Below are positions 42,732 to 54,399 of a stretch of 64,000 bases of DNA, piece by piece (position 1 is the stretch's first letter; every line of letters begins with the position of its first letter). The position numbers were made by a program, and so were the translations under genes. Under the pieces are notes generated by a model. The model searched no databases, had not been told where the DNA came from, and saw only the letters and a list, made by a program, of their open reading frames with translations. This DNA comes from Albula goreensis (Eukaryota > Chordata > Actinopteri > Albuliformes > Albulidae): assembly GCA_022829145.1 (NCBI GenBank), contig CM040747.1, positions 35,852,052-35,916,051 on the forward strand, read 5' to 3'.

Positions 42732-45491
42732 ATCTTAAATTATGCCCATATGGTTGGGACCATTTAGAATCAAGCTGCTTCAAGTTTGTCAGTTTACCGT
42801 TCGTGGATTGCGGCAGAGGTACAGAAGCATTCCATGTGCTTGACTACAATTATTATAAGAAATCGATACTCTTTTAAATCAGTTTTATTATTGAATAGCC
42901 TTAAGTTAATTCTATATGTATAGAATTGGTATACTTGTATATATACCATTTTTATACTGTGCTATTTATGATAGTGTGCTTACTAGTGTCCCTAGCAATA
43001 CTGCTTGCTCTATGAAGGGAATCTTGCATCTGTACACAGTGCCGATGAATTCAGCTTCTTACAGTAGATCATACTGAGATACACTAATGAGTTGCCCCTG
43101 AGCTGGATAGGTGGCTCTGATGTAGCTCAGGTAAGGTGTTTCTCAGTCAGAGACCTGATAATAAGTGATAACCAGGGCTGAACAGTGACATCTGATCATT
43201 TATTTATTTTCAATTTATTTTTCTCCTACACACAAAAACAGATCACAAGTTTTAATGACAGAAAACCTCTAAATGTGACAATCTTGCTCAGCTATGTTTA
43301 CTCTCTACCCCCCAGGAAGGTGTAAGGCTCTGAAATGATGGATAAAAATTTCATGACAGCAACTGGAATGCTGGAGAGCCAAACAATCTTGAAAATGAAC
43401 ACCGCATAGAAATGAACGCTGGAGGTAGAGCAATGAATATCTTTTTTTATGATGTTACAAGACCAATTAATCTTAGTTCCTCAGACACTGTGGTCTCGGA
43501 CACCAATTGCTAGATCTTGCACATTGAGATTTATTATTTTTCCCTTCCCGCAGCTAGATCTTTTTCCATGATATTACCTATAAACTATCATCCGAAACCT
43601 AATATCAGGTACAGTGCTCCAAACTGATGTTGTAACTGCTTAAGTAGGCCTGCTGCCACTACAGGTATTGTTACCATGCAATGTATTTGGTATCCCACTG
43701 GCACTTCCTGAATGACATAGTCCCTGATACCAAGTGCAACAAGTGCTAGAGGAGGTGGAGTGTTAATCCATTCATAGATGAATAGAGTTCAGTCAATTGG
43801 AATAAACTCAATTATTTTCAAACAGCAAATAGAATTGGATAAAAAATTACTTATGAACAATGGTAACAATAAAGACTTAAGAAGTGAAAGTGAAAGGAGA
43901 CAAGACAAAATTTGAATTAAAAGCTTAGCAGCTCTGAATCCAGCTACTCTCCACTTGTGAAGGATCACAATTTAAAATACACAGCAAGTGGATCATTTTA
44001 CTTGGACAATTTTACTTTCAATAAAATGGCTGACTTTTCTTTCTTGTTTTTTATTTCAGGTGAAAAAGGCTGGAATGATTTGGGCTGTAGTTCATCAATG
44101 TATATTATTTTTCAAGAGAAGTGTGAAAAAGCATTTGGGTGCAAGCCTCAACAAGACATTTTTGCACTTTGATGCAACATTTCAGCATTCTTAATTGTCA
44201 TATTAGTATTCACTTTCAATGACAATAAATGAGTATTGAACCACTTAAATGTGTTGTTTGCTTCTGTTTCCAAAACTGTATTATTCACATGCATCAGATT
44301 ACATTTGCTTCATACATTCTTATCGTGGCTATATAGATTGTAGCTCTATAAACTTTTGTTCCTGGTGTATAATGCTAATGGTCAGAATGCTGCCACAGAC
44401 CCTGAACACTGGAAGCAGTAGGATGCAATGACAGGGCTAATGCCAATGCAACATGCTAATATATTTCACTCTGATTCACATTCTTATGGTTTCTTGGTAA
44501 AACTTAAATTAGTCATCCTTTGTTTATTAGTTCCCAGACAGGAATACTGTCCAAGAGTGACAGATCAAGATTTGATTTTCAAAAATACTGAGCTGCCCAT
44601 AACAAAGAAAAGCAGTTAGTTACATCTCTACTATACAGTAATTTGCCATTCAAGCATTTTATTGTCATGAATGTCACACTCTACCCACATGATGTACCTT
44701 ATTACATGAAGCATGTCAAAGTTTTAGTGAACTATGAAATACTCTTTTTCTGGAATTTTGGAACTCCTTTTATCCTTTTTTTGTAATTTTGATCTGACAT
44801 TATACCTGTTTTGTCAGTTACATTTTATTTGAATGTATGGGCTAACAGCTACCAATTAGTGCTATTGCGGCACCGTGCACCAAGTAACCAAACTGAGGAA
44901 TATACATTTACAGAAATATCTGGGTCCATAAGCAAAACAGTGGGATGTTAAATGGTATTTCCATTTCTCCATCCTATTTCTTATGGAAGTATAACCCATC
45001 AAGATAGCATGGATTTCTGTGTATGTTTCAGCTCTGTTCTGCCAATAGTCCACAAGACATCACATCGCTTTAAAACTCAATTGAGACATGTATTACAGTT
45101 TTTTTCTATAGTCCAAAATGAATGTGCCATTAAGATAGGTGCATTCACCATGTATATATGGTGCCAGGGAAATGCCAGCAACAGTCCGTAGGACATCACA
45201 CCACGTAAAAATTTGCTTATTTTGGATACCGGAGGTGTTCCTGAGTATCCCCAACCACACTTTCATTGAGACATGTAGTCTGCTTTTTTCTGTACCGTCC
45301 AATTTTGACACTTCAGTTTTTGAGACTTGTATTCTTATGAGTGATCTTTTCCTTTAGAGCTGTTAATGAGAAAAAAGTAATAGCAATAGTTATTTGCTTT
45401 ATTTTTGTACCTCTCTTTAGGTGGCTATGGCTGGAATGATGTAAGCTGTACCAAACCATGGAATTTCATGTGTTCCAGAAGAAAATTTTGA
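42732..45491 (+). pseudogene. 5'-truncated, broken C-type lectin relative
   Basis: Exons homologous to the intact lectin at 50.7-54.4 kb: about 42732-42818 (LCPYGWDHLESSCFKFVSLP), 42996-43130 (YCLLYEGNLASVHSADEFSF..LSWIGGSDVAQ, 135 nt as in the intact gene), 43316-43424 (NWNAGEPNNLENEHRIEMNA) and 44060 onward (GEKGWNDLGCSSSMYII). A further terminal-type exon at 45421-45491 reads GGYGWNDVSCTKPWNFMCSR and ends at a stop. One in-frame stop interrupts the second exon (TAG after SFLQ) and two lie in the third (TGA in place of the family Trp, and TAA). The 44060 exon reads through to another end (FQEKCEK) and lacks the final Cys. No signal-peptide exon, mini-exons or TATA box were found upstream. 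The extra terminal exon suggests the 44-45 kb block was inserted in front of an older last exon. Confidence 0.85.
43918..45357 (+). repeat. Copy A of a ~1.4-kb duplicated block
   Basis: Matches 54183-55617 at an offset of about 10.27-10.28 kb. Long stretches (about 44222-45110 against 54505-55393) are nearly identical. It contains a lectin WND exon and its 3' flank, including the AATAAA near 44224. Confidence 0.95.
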
Positions 45492-48330
45492 ACATCTTCA
45501 GAGAGACAACCTCAAAAGGACAATCACAAGTTAATTTGTCCTTCTTACCACCTTTACAACTGACTTGTACTAATTGCTGAATTCAACACACCACATGGGT
45601 TGGATTAGATATCAGAAAAATGACCTCTTAAATGTATTTGATGAACAGAAGAATTTTTTTTTTTTTTTTTTAAAAATGGACAAATCAATGGTTAATTGCA
45701 TATAATGTATTCAGACTTGTTCTATTGTCTTTCAGTGTTATTAAATGATTAAATTCAATGAATTATATAAATGACAAACTGCAAATATGCTGTTATGCCT
45801 GTATTTCCAAAAGCTTTTTATGCAAATTCTTGGTTCATTACTTAATGTTTTTTGTGTACATTTTATATTCTAGCTATACATGTGTAGATAAACCTGTACA
45901 TCTCCCTTAATTCATTTTTTCTTGATGTAAAAAATAAGATGCAACAGTTGCACACAGTGTAGTTGTGGTAAACAATAATCTAAAGTTTTAAGTGTAATTT
46001 TCATATGAAATGTGTCCATTTGAAAATGTATCAGTAGTGGATAAAAATATTTTCAGGGTGTTTTTAATATGCTGCCCAAACTATTGTAAGAGAGCTCACT
46101 GACTGAAGCAGAAAACAACAAACAGAGGGTTACTCAATTCTCAACCAATCAGCAAAGAAGAATGAAGGGCAGGGAGCAGTGTAAACAAACAAGCTCTTTT
46201 TATGTTAAGAGTTACTGTTGGCAAATGAGTAAAATATACATTTTGTAGATTTTTAGATTACATAAGAAAAATGTCTTATTAACATAATATATGAAGATCA
46301 ACTATTTAGAGGATAACACCAGCACATTATCATTCTTGTATGCTCATATTATTGTCATTGTGCAATGATTTATTAGAAGAAACAACCTGACACCTATCTG
46401 CTATTCACAGAGAAGTGCCCGCTTGGGCCTATGTCATTATGGCATATGACCAAGCAACCTCATATATGCTGGCATCTTGGCATCAATGGCAGCTGGTGAA
46501 CTCAAAACAGGGGAGGAGTAAACTTTACCTTTATACCTATCATTATGTTCAACCTGTTCCCAATTATTCCATTTACAACAATGTATGTAAACAGAGTTAA
46601 CAGTTTCTGGTTTAATTTTGTAAGAGTACTTTTTTTATGCACTAACCTGTGTAGCATTTCTTACACCTACATAATACTGTAATGTCTGGATAATTGTACT
46701 CTTTTTCTTTGTAGTCAGGGAATACAGATTTGTTAACCACATCTGGAAGATTTTACCATTTAAAATCACAGGAAACAGCACAGATTGGTGAAATTCGTTG
46801 ATTCTAATTAATTGAGTTTCTAGGTTTAGAAAAAAGACAAGCATCCAGTTCAGTCTAAAACAGAAAGCTTGAAAAATTGAGGGAAAAAAATGACGCTTAA
46901 AACAAACTTAATGAACCATGATGTTCAAACAGACGCATTTTATGTACAGGAAGTAAAGCTTAAAGGTTAAGTTTACAGAGCACTGAAGTCAATGGACAGG
47001 TTTTTAACCAACAACACTAAATTTGCAAACCACTGCATGTACAAAGGGTCATTAAACTTACTGGTAAAATAAAATCCAGATTTTACTGGTCTGGCTGACA
47101 AGGATCAATCAAGTTAAGATGCAGAAGCTTCTATGCATGTAATGTAACCCAGCAAACCCCTCCTTTTGTAAGCTTTAGCTCAAGCTGTTGTATTGAGAGG
47201 ATTGCAATTTACATTATGGTTCCACTTTGCACCATACACAAGCATTGTCTTTACATTTAGGAAGTTTTAAAAGATGCTCTTGTCCAGAGTGACTTATACA
47301 GTTTACAATACTACACACACTCATTTATGCACCTGGATATTAATGAAATCAATTGGGTTTAGCTACCTTGGGTACAACAACACTGCTCTACCTGTGAATA
47401 AATTCATCACCTGTGTCATTTGGATGGCACAGGCTCCCTTATCATTAAATTACACTGATGCCCCCAAGTGACAAAATTCTAAGTCACAATGTCTAAGAAA
47501 ACTTTGTGGAAGTCTGACATATCAGCTGTTGTGACAGTGTCATACAGCTTATGACAAATTACATAACACAGTCATAATACATGTATTGATAAACATTATG
47601 GCACATTGACATAACAGCATTTAAGTCACAAGTTTAGCATTCACATAGTAATCATATAAGCTGTTATGAAAATGTGTGATGCAACAAATATTGATGCATG
47701 CATTATGGCAGTTTTGTGACACTGTCATGACAAGTTATGACAAGCTTTATGTCATGCTTATGATAGCATCCTGGCTCAGCTGAATGAATGCTTAGGAAAG
47801 GAATGCAAAAAAGCCACAAAAAGGTCACTAAATTAAAGAAATGAAGACTTAATGAACACTTAACTAAAGTTTTATTTTTATTATTAGATCTAATACTGGA
47901 GAGAAAATGTCAATTTACAAAACGCCTGTCACATGGAATAACCACGATAGTGGTATTGTGTAAAACCTATACTAGAATCACAGGGAAGCTGAACAAACTA
48001 TGTCAGAGGAATGGAGTGTATGCCCAAAGTGCATGGGAGAAATGATAAACACCTGTTTGTCCAGCTGTCCAGATAGTCTGGCACAGAATGCTGTTGATGT
48101 GTAAACAAAGAGTAGGAGAAAAATCAGCGTAGGTGTGTTGAAGGCAAACACAGGTTCAAGCTGAGAGGTAAGCCACAGCACATAGTGAAAAAACCAGTGG
48201 GGAGGATTATGGAGGACTCTGGGGTAAAGTGGAAACTGTAAGCAGTGAAGTTCATTGAGATTCCATAATAACATGTAGTCTTAGTTTTTAAAACAGTATT
48301 GGAGTTGGTCTCCACTTCATATGCTGTTTG
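45492..48330. other. AT-rich intergenic stretch
   Basis: No conserved coding sequence recognised. Apart from a diverged interspersed repeat at 47258-47470, I see a poly-T/A tract near 45655-45675 and otherwise nothing. Confidence 0.6.
47258..47470. repeat. Diverged interspersed repeat (fish SINE/MITE-like)
   Basis: AAGATGCTCTTGTCCAGAGT, GACTTATACAG and TTAGCTACCTTGGGTACAAC followed by AACACTGCTCTACCTGTGAA match the wording of a second common teleost repeat type that begins with GATGCTCTTATCCAGAGCGA. Confidence 0.6.
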
Positions 48331-48336
48331 TATATG

Positions 48337-49770
48337 CAGTGCCCTCCACAAATATTGGCACCCCTGGTAAACATGAGCAAAACGGGCAGTAAAAAAAAAA
48401 ATCTTTATTGTTTACTCTTTTGATCTTTCATTCAAAATATTCACCCTTTAATTCATATGAACCTTTATTTGCAGAAAAATGATTGAAGGAAAACACTAAA
48501 TCTTATAATGAAATAAATATTTTTTTCTCTAAATCACATGTGCCACCAATTACCCCTTCATTTAATACTTTGTGCAGACTCCCTTTGCCAAGATAACAGC
48601 TCTGAGTCTTTTCCTATTCTGCTTAATGAGACTGGAGAACACATGGTAAGGGGTCTGAGACCATTCCTCCATATAGAATCTGTCCATATCCTTCAGATTC
48701 TGAGGTCCACACTGGTGGAGTCTCCTCTTCAGCTCATCCCACAGGTTTTCCATGGGGTTTAGGTCAGGGGACTGGGATGGTCATGGCAAAACCTTGATTC
48801 TGTGGTCAATGAACCATTTTTGTGTTGATTTTGAGTTGTGCTTTGGATCATTGTCCTGCTGGCAGATCCAACCATGTCACAGTTTAAACTTCCTAGCTAA
48901 AGCAGTCAGGTTTTGATTGAATATCTATTGGTATTTGATGGAGTCCATGTATCCAAACAAGTTGTCCAAGGCCTTTGGAAGCAAAAAAGCCCCACAGCAT
49001 CACAGATCCACCACCATACTTCACCCATCATGGGGATGAGATACTTGTCTACATGTCTATCTTTCTGTCTACTCCAAACCCACCTCTGGTGTTTGTTGCC
49101 AAAAATCTCTATTTTGGTGTCATCTGTCCATAGAACACAGTCCCACTGAAAGTTCCAGTGGTGTTTGGCAAACTTGAGTTTGTTGGTTGATGACAGCAGA
49201 AGCTTTTCTCTGGCGACCCTCCCAAACAAGTTATGGTTATGCAGGTGGCGTCTGATTGTAGTTTGGGAGACTTTCTGACCCCAAGACCAAACTAATGTCT
49301 GTAATTCCCCAACTGGGATCCTTGGAGATTCTTTGACCATTCAAATCATCCTCCTCTCTGTGCATGGGGTCAGTATAGACATTTGTCCTCTTCCACACAG
49401 ATTCTCAACATTTCCAGTAACTTTACAGTTCTTAATTACTGTCCTGACAGTGGAACTGGGCATTTCAACTATTTAGCTATTTTCTTATAGCCATTTCCTG
49501 ACTTGTGCGGCTCAACAACTTTTTGTTGCACATCATTGCTGTATTCTCTGGTGTTTCTCATGATGATGGATGACTAAGGGAATTTGGCCTGTGTGTCACC
49601 TCATATTTATATACCAGTGAAACAGGAAGACATGGTTGACCATTTAAGTATTCCTAATCCCTCAGGTGAACTTTAAAACATAAAATAGGAATGGGAAAAT
49701 ACTTTAGTTGGATTTTAATCATAAACATTTCTAGGGGTGTCAATAATTGTGACATTTTGGCATGGCAGTG
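48337..49770 (-). mobile_element. Tc1/mariner-family transposon, inactive
   Basis: The ends CAGTGCCCTCCACAAATATT then GGCACCCCTGG (left) and, reversed, CACTGCCATGCCAAAATGTC..GACACCCCTAG (right) are decayed terminal inverted repeats. The transposase reads on the minus strand from about 49561 (MRNTREYSNDVQQKVVE) through 49340-48906 (SQTTIRRHLHNHNLFGR, LWTDDTKIEIFG) to 48753-48562 (ENLWDELKRRL). Stops and a frame change interrupt the N-terminal part, and the central DDE segment is degraded, so it cannot move itself. Size (1.43 kb) is typical of the family. Confidence 0.92.
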
Positions 49771-49898
49771 AACTACTTATGTCACAAGCCCAGCAGCGAT
49801 ATAGCAGTTGGCAAGATAATACCCCCGCCCTAATTGTTTTAAATGTGTTCATTTTGGCGATGCTAGTTATTCAGAGTCTAGTTTAAAGCATGAAATTA

Positions 49899-50160
49899 CA
49901 GTGCCCTCCATAATGTTGTACTCTGTACTCCACTGTTTTTTGATTTGCAATTACATGATTCCCACTTGGTCAAAGTTCAGATATTCAGCTTCTAATAAAG
50001 GGTATTTTTATTCATTTTGGTTTGGCCATGTAGAAACTCCAGCACTTTTAAAGCACAGCCCCCGTACCCCCTCCCCCCCATTTCAGGACACCATAATGTT
50101 TGGAACATATTAATATTTTGTAACTTAAAGTGGTCAGCTTAGAGTACAGACTAATAAAAA
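49899..50160. mobile_element. Terminal fragment of another Tc1-like element
   Basis: Starts CAGTGCCCTCCATAATGTTG and continues with AATAAAGGGTATTTTTATTC, GGCCATGTAGAAACTCCAGC and CACCATAATGTTTGGAACAT, closely resembling the end region of a Tc1 family common in fish. No transposase is present. It ends about 300 bp before the lectin TATA box. Confidence 0.8.
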
Positions 50161-50454
50161 ATGCAGATGCCGGGCATGTAAAGGGGGAAAATGATTACAT
50201 TTAACATAATACTGTTGTCTGCTTTTAAGCATTATCAGTTAAAATTTGTTTGCCTGTCTCCTTGTTTTTATTTTAAGACAGAATCCAACATTTTATTTCA
50301 ACAGTTCACTTAGGCTACATGTTACAAAGGTTGTGTTGTTATTGACCTAAACTTTGGAACTTATTTCACAATTGTCCAACTTCAACTCAATATTTATTAT
50401 TTAATGATTAACAAAAAATGATTAATGATGAACAAAATGTTTCCATGTGTAAAG

Positions 50455-50509
50455 TATAAAAGCAGACGAGTGAATTTTCTGCAGCAAGCAGCGGCTTCTT
50501 CTCTGCAAG
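50455..50509 (+). promoter_or_regulatory. Lectin TATA box and noncoding first exon
   Basis: TATAAAAG at 50455-50462 is followed, after a plausible start near 50485, by a short noncoding exon ending GCAAG|GTAAGC at 50509/50510. A strong TATA box suits an inducible or tissue-specific secreted lectin rather than a housekeeping gene. Confidence 0.75.
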
Positions 50510-50752
50510 GTAAGCCACTATCACCTGTTCTCTGTCCTCAATTTATGATCAAATGCTGGTTTAAGCCATTTATTAATTCAGGCAAACGATTGTAAAATAT
50601 CACTCAATCATCTCCAGGAACCTTAAAAGTTATATTTAAATGTATGATTAATACAGAGATACTACAATTTTGTTTTTTCCTGAAATGTTTACTGTTCTGA
50701 AAAGATTTTTTAAAAAAATTTCCCTCTCCTCTTTCTCCAGAAAAGCATCACC

Positions 50753-53700
50753 ATGATTTGGACTACTTCTCTTTTGTTCTTGGCTGGCTTCGCTCTCAGT
50801 GGAGCAGCAGGTGAGACGCACTTTGCTTTTGAGATTAAAGAATAACAGAATTAAAGGATTACATCAACATCTTAAATAACAGCATGCTATATTGTATGTG
50901 TCAGTAAGGCCAGATCACTTCTTAGCTTCTTACCTGCACTGGCGTTCCAATGTATTTTATGTAATATTGCAATCTATTGGATTTTTATTCAGTTTAGATT
51001 AGTTTATTTATAAGCAGCTCATTAGTCACTTTATAAATGTGATGTTTTTCAGCGGAGAACAACGACACTGCTTTTTCATGTAAGTAATATGCTTTTAGGA
51101 AGTTACGTTCATTCTTTTACCTCCATTGGGAAACAAAATGATTTAATAATGTTAAGCAAAACAATGACCATTATCTCCTCATCTGGATACAAAGTAAGTG
51201 TGTGCTTATGTTTACAATTTTCAATAAACATTACCTTTGATTTCCTTTACTGAGTTAGCAGGTGGTCTAAAGCATGCTTACATAGATTATGTATCATATA
51301 TTATCTATTAATACAGATGAATATTGCTAGAAGTGTTCCAGAATGTTCCCAGGGCTACCAGGAGGATATTTCAGAAAGGCGATTTAACAAACCCTGAACT
51401 TAAACCTGAACTCTGGGTCCAACAAACCTGAAGTAACATACCCCGAGTTTTCATAAACTTGCTTTCTGAAACACCCCCCAGGTGTCTTGTGTTGGCTTCA
51501 GTGAAGTGATTAACTCCATGATCTGGCAGGTGACACAGACTAACAAGTGCAACTGAGTATTTTGCATAGTAAAGCTAATATAAAAATGAATTTATTTCCT
51601 TCATAAATGTAATGTTTTGCAGTGGGAAACAGAACGGTTGACAGCCTTTTTCTTGGTAAGATATTTTATTTAACTACATGTTGATGGGACTAAGATGATT
51701 GTGAATACAATACTAAATGAATAGTGGCTAAAAACAGAGTTAATGCAGTTAATACCATAATAATAATAATAATAATAATGAAGATGTGACCCTCTGCACA
51801 GAACTCTGCTTAGATTACATATCACAAATTATCTATTAATATGGGTACACTGAATTGGTTCAGGTTAAGTATACTGGTGAATGGTTTCAGCATCAAACAA
51901 TCTACACCCTGTGACTGACATTTTGGCATAAAAGTAGTATATAAGTTGGTTACTCTGCCTAGTTCAGCTACTTTATAAATTCCTTATTACCCACTTTATC
52001 AATGTAATGTTTTACAGAGAGCAAGAACGGCTCTATTGATGATCTGCTTTTAACCTTTCAAACAAGTAAGTCTTACTACTTTGTTTTAGGGAAACAACAC
52101 TAATAAATGCAGCAATGTTCATGATCTCTCTTGGTTGTAATAATAATAGTTATAATCATCATCATCATCATCATCATCATCACAATCATAGTTTTTGACT
52201 GTTGTGATTCTTGCTAACAGGCATAATGTTCACCTGGGAATCAAACCAGCCACTTAAGAAAATCAATTTCTCATTAAATCATTTGGAAAAGTCTACACCC
52301 AGCCCATTACTAATAGTGTACTGTAATACTTTGATACTTGAGAGTTGCTATTTTCTCCTGTCCACAGAACCTGCAATATCCAACAATTGTCCAATTGATT
52401 GGGATGTATATGGACAACGCTGCTTCAAGTTCATTCAGCGTTCCATGACATGGATTGAGGGCGAGGTACAGTAGGGCATTTATGAGGTTATGATTGAATT
52501 CATGATTAAATTCAAATAAGGAAGACTACAATATTTACTAGAGAACTGTGTACTCTAAAATCTGTTGTCTGACTAAATATAGTGGTAAGTTGTAAACTGC
52601 ATTCTCTCTATGCTCAAGAAAAGGTCATACTTTGCTGCATCAACATGGCACAACAGCCAGAACCGAGGGTATTACCTTGAGTGACTGCTGCCATGTTTTT
52701 TTTAAGACTGTGACCTTCATTTTACACAAGTACAATGCAGCAATGTCTGCAGTTCATGCAGTGGTTACATTCACAAGTGTTAGAGAATGAAAAGGTTGCA
52801 CAGATACAGATATGGCAATGATTAAAAAAGGAAATAAATAATAATACATTTTTTTAGATACCTATTTTTTAGAAATAGATTTAGCTCTGAAGTACTAGCT
52901 AGCTGCAATCACAGGAAAGAGTTTGCCATATTGACATGCTACTGCCTGACTGTAACAGTGGACTTAAAGTCTGTGTAAACCTACATTTTCAAAATTTATC
53001 CTGTTCTTGCATTTTATGAACATAGTAATATCAAATTTACCCTGTGATTTTAAATATCCCTAATTTGTTTTAAAAAATATTGATGCACAATACACACTAC
53101 AAACGTATATACAGTCTGTTGAAGTGTACAATATCACAGTTTAGCTGCTACACAGTGTTGTGCACTACCTAGCTTTTTCTTTGTCTGCATCTAGACAGCC
53201 AAGATAATGTGCCCTAATTCTTTCTTGACCTCTTAGTATGTTATTGTTATTGCCACTGTAGATATTGTGGATGTAATTTTGGAATTGAATGTGTACCCTG
53301 CACTATGCCAACACTCCCCACCCCGCTCCAGAACCTCATCCTAAACCCAAACCCCCCCCCCCCCCCCTCCACCCCACACCCCCCATTGCCCACTTTGGCC
53401 TCTTGACTAAACTTATCTCTCCCAATATGCTCCTTCATTAAAACCAGGATACCATCTCCCTCTTTCCCTCTCTCTCTCTAGAAATACTGTTTGTCCATTG
53501 GAGGAAATCTTGCATCAGTGCACAGCAAAGAGGAATACTTATTCCTGCAACATATCATACAAAGGGGGCATGGTGGTTATCCCATTGTCTGGATAGGGGG
53601 CTCTAATTGTGTTGAGGTAAATGTTTCTCAAAATCCTCTATGATTAGCAGAGACCTATGTCTGCTCCAATGACATATATCTGTTTCCGTAAGTTCAGGTT

Positions 53701-54399
53701 TCAGGGACACATTCTGAGCTCACATCTCTGCTCAGGCCAGGCACTGTAATGGTAATGCCACAGAGGTAGTGGAAGGTTGTGACAACAGAATATCTCAGAA
53801 TATACTACTATTTTTACTACTATTATTTTTTCTCTCAGACTGCAAGCTCTAGAATTTTAGATACATATCTGGGGACAAAAACTTGCTCAGCTGTCCTGTT
53901 TACTTCTCAGGTCAAAACATGGCTCTGGAGTGATGGCTCAAATTTTGATTACTACAACTGGAACAGTGGAGAGCCAAACAACAGTGGGGGACACGAAAAC
54001 TGTTTACAAATGAACGCTGGAGGTACAGTCATAAATGGACTATTTTTAACGGTTAAGAGTAGGTATTATACAAACTTAATCTTAGTTAATCACTTCATGT
54101 TTACATTTAAATTCTCCATCATAGGAATTATACTGTAGAGGTAATATATTTTTGTATTACTTTTTTGTATTGCTTTTAAAATTCTGATTAAAAGCTTAGT
54201 AGCTCTGAATCCAGCTACCCTCCACTTGTGAATAATCACAATTTTGAAACACACAGCAAGTGGATCATTTTACTTGCACAATTTTACTTTCAATAAAATG
54301 GCTGACTTTTCTGTCTTGTTTTTTTTTTCAGGTGAAAAAGCCTGGAATGATTTGGGCTGTAGTTCATCAATGTATATTATTTGTTCCAGAGAAATGTGA
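50753..54399 (+). CDS. Secreted C-type lectin of the ladderlectin / type II antifreeze-like group
   Basis: Coding exons: 50753-50810, 51053-51079, 51623-51655, 52018-52065, 52368-52465, 53482-53616, 53911-54022, 54332-54399. Total 579 nt, 192 aa, all junctions GT-AG and in frame. Residues 1-19 (MIWTTSLLFLAGFALSGAA) are a signal peptide. Three mini-exons then make a linker with sequons NDT, NRT and NGS. The C-type lectin domain begins NNCPIDWDVYGQRCFKF and continues YCLSIGGNLASVHSKEEYLF, VWIGGSNCV, WLWSDGSNFDYYNWNSGEPN, NSGGHENCLQMNAG and WNDLGCSSSMYIICSREM. It has the EPN motif, the following Glu and WND, so the calcium/mannose-type site looks complete. It likely binds carbohydrate in mucus or plasma as an innate defence protein. 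Antifreeze activity cannot be inferred: the herring protein has a different QPD-type site. The exact orthologue is unresolved, so no symbol is given. Confidence 0.93.
51358..51482. mobile_element. Short MITE sharing ends with the 5.8-7.0 kb element
   Basis: The left end (GATATTTCAGAAAGGCGATT then TAACAAACCCTGAAC) and the reverse complement of the right end (GGGGGGTGTTTCAGAAAGCA) are inverted repeats of the same type as 5789-6972. About 125 bp, within the lectin intron 51080-51622. Confidence 0.75.
53350..53390. repeat. Poly-C-rich tract in lectin intron
   Basis: A run of about 17 C, then CCTCCACCCCACACCCCCCA, ending about 90 nt before the exon at 53482. The minus strand is correspondingly G-rich and could form a quadruplex. 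Confidence 0.85.
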
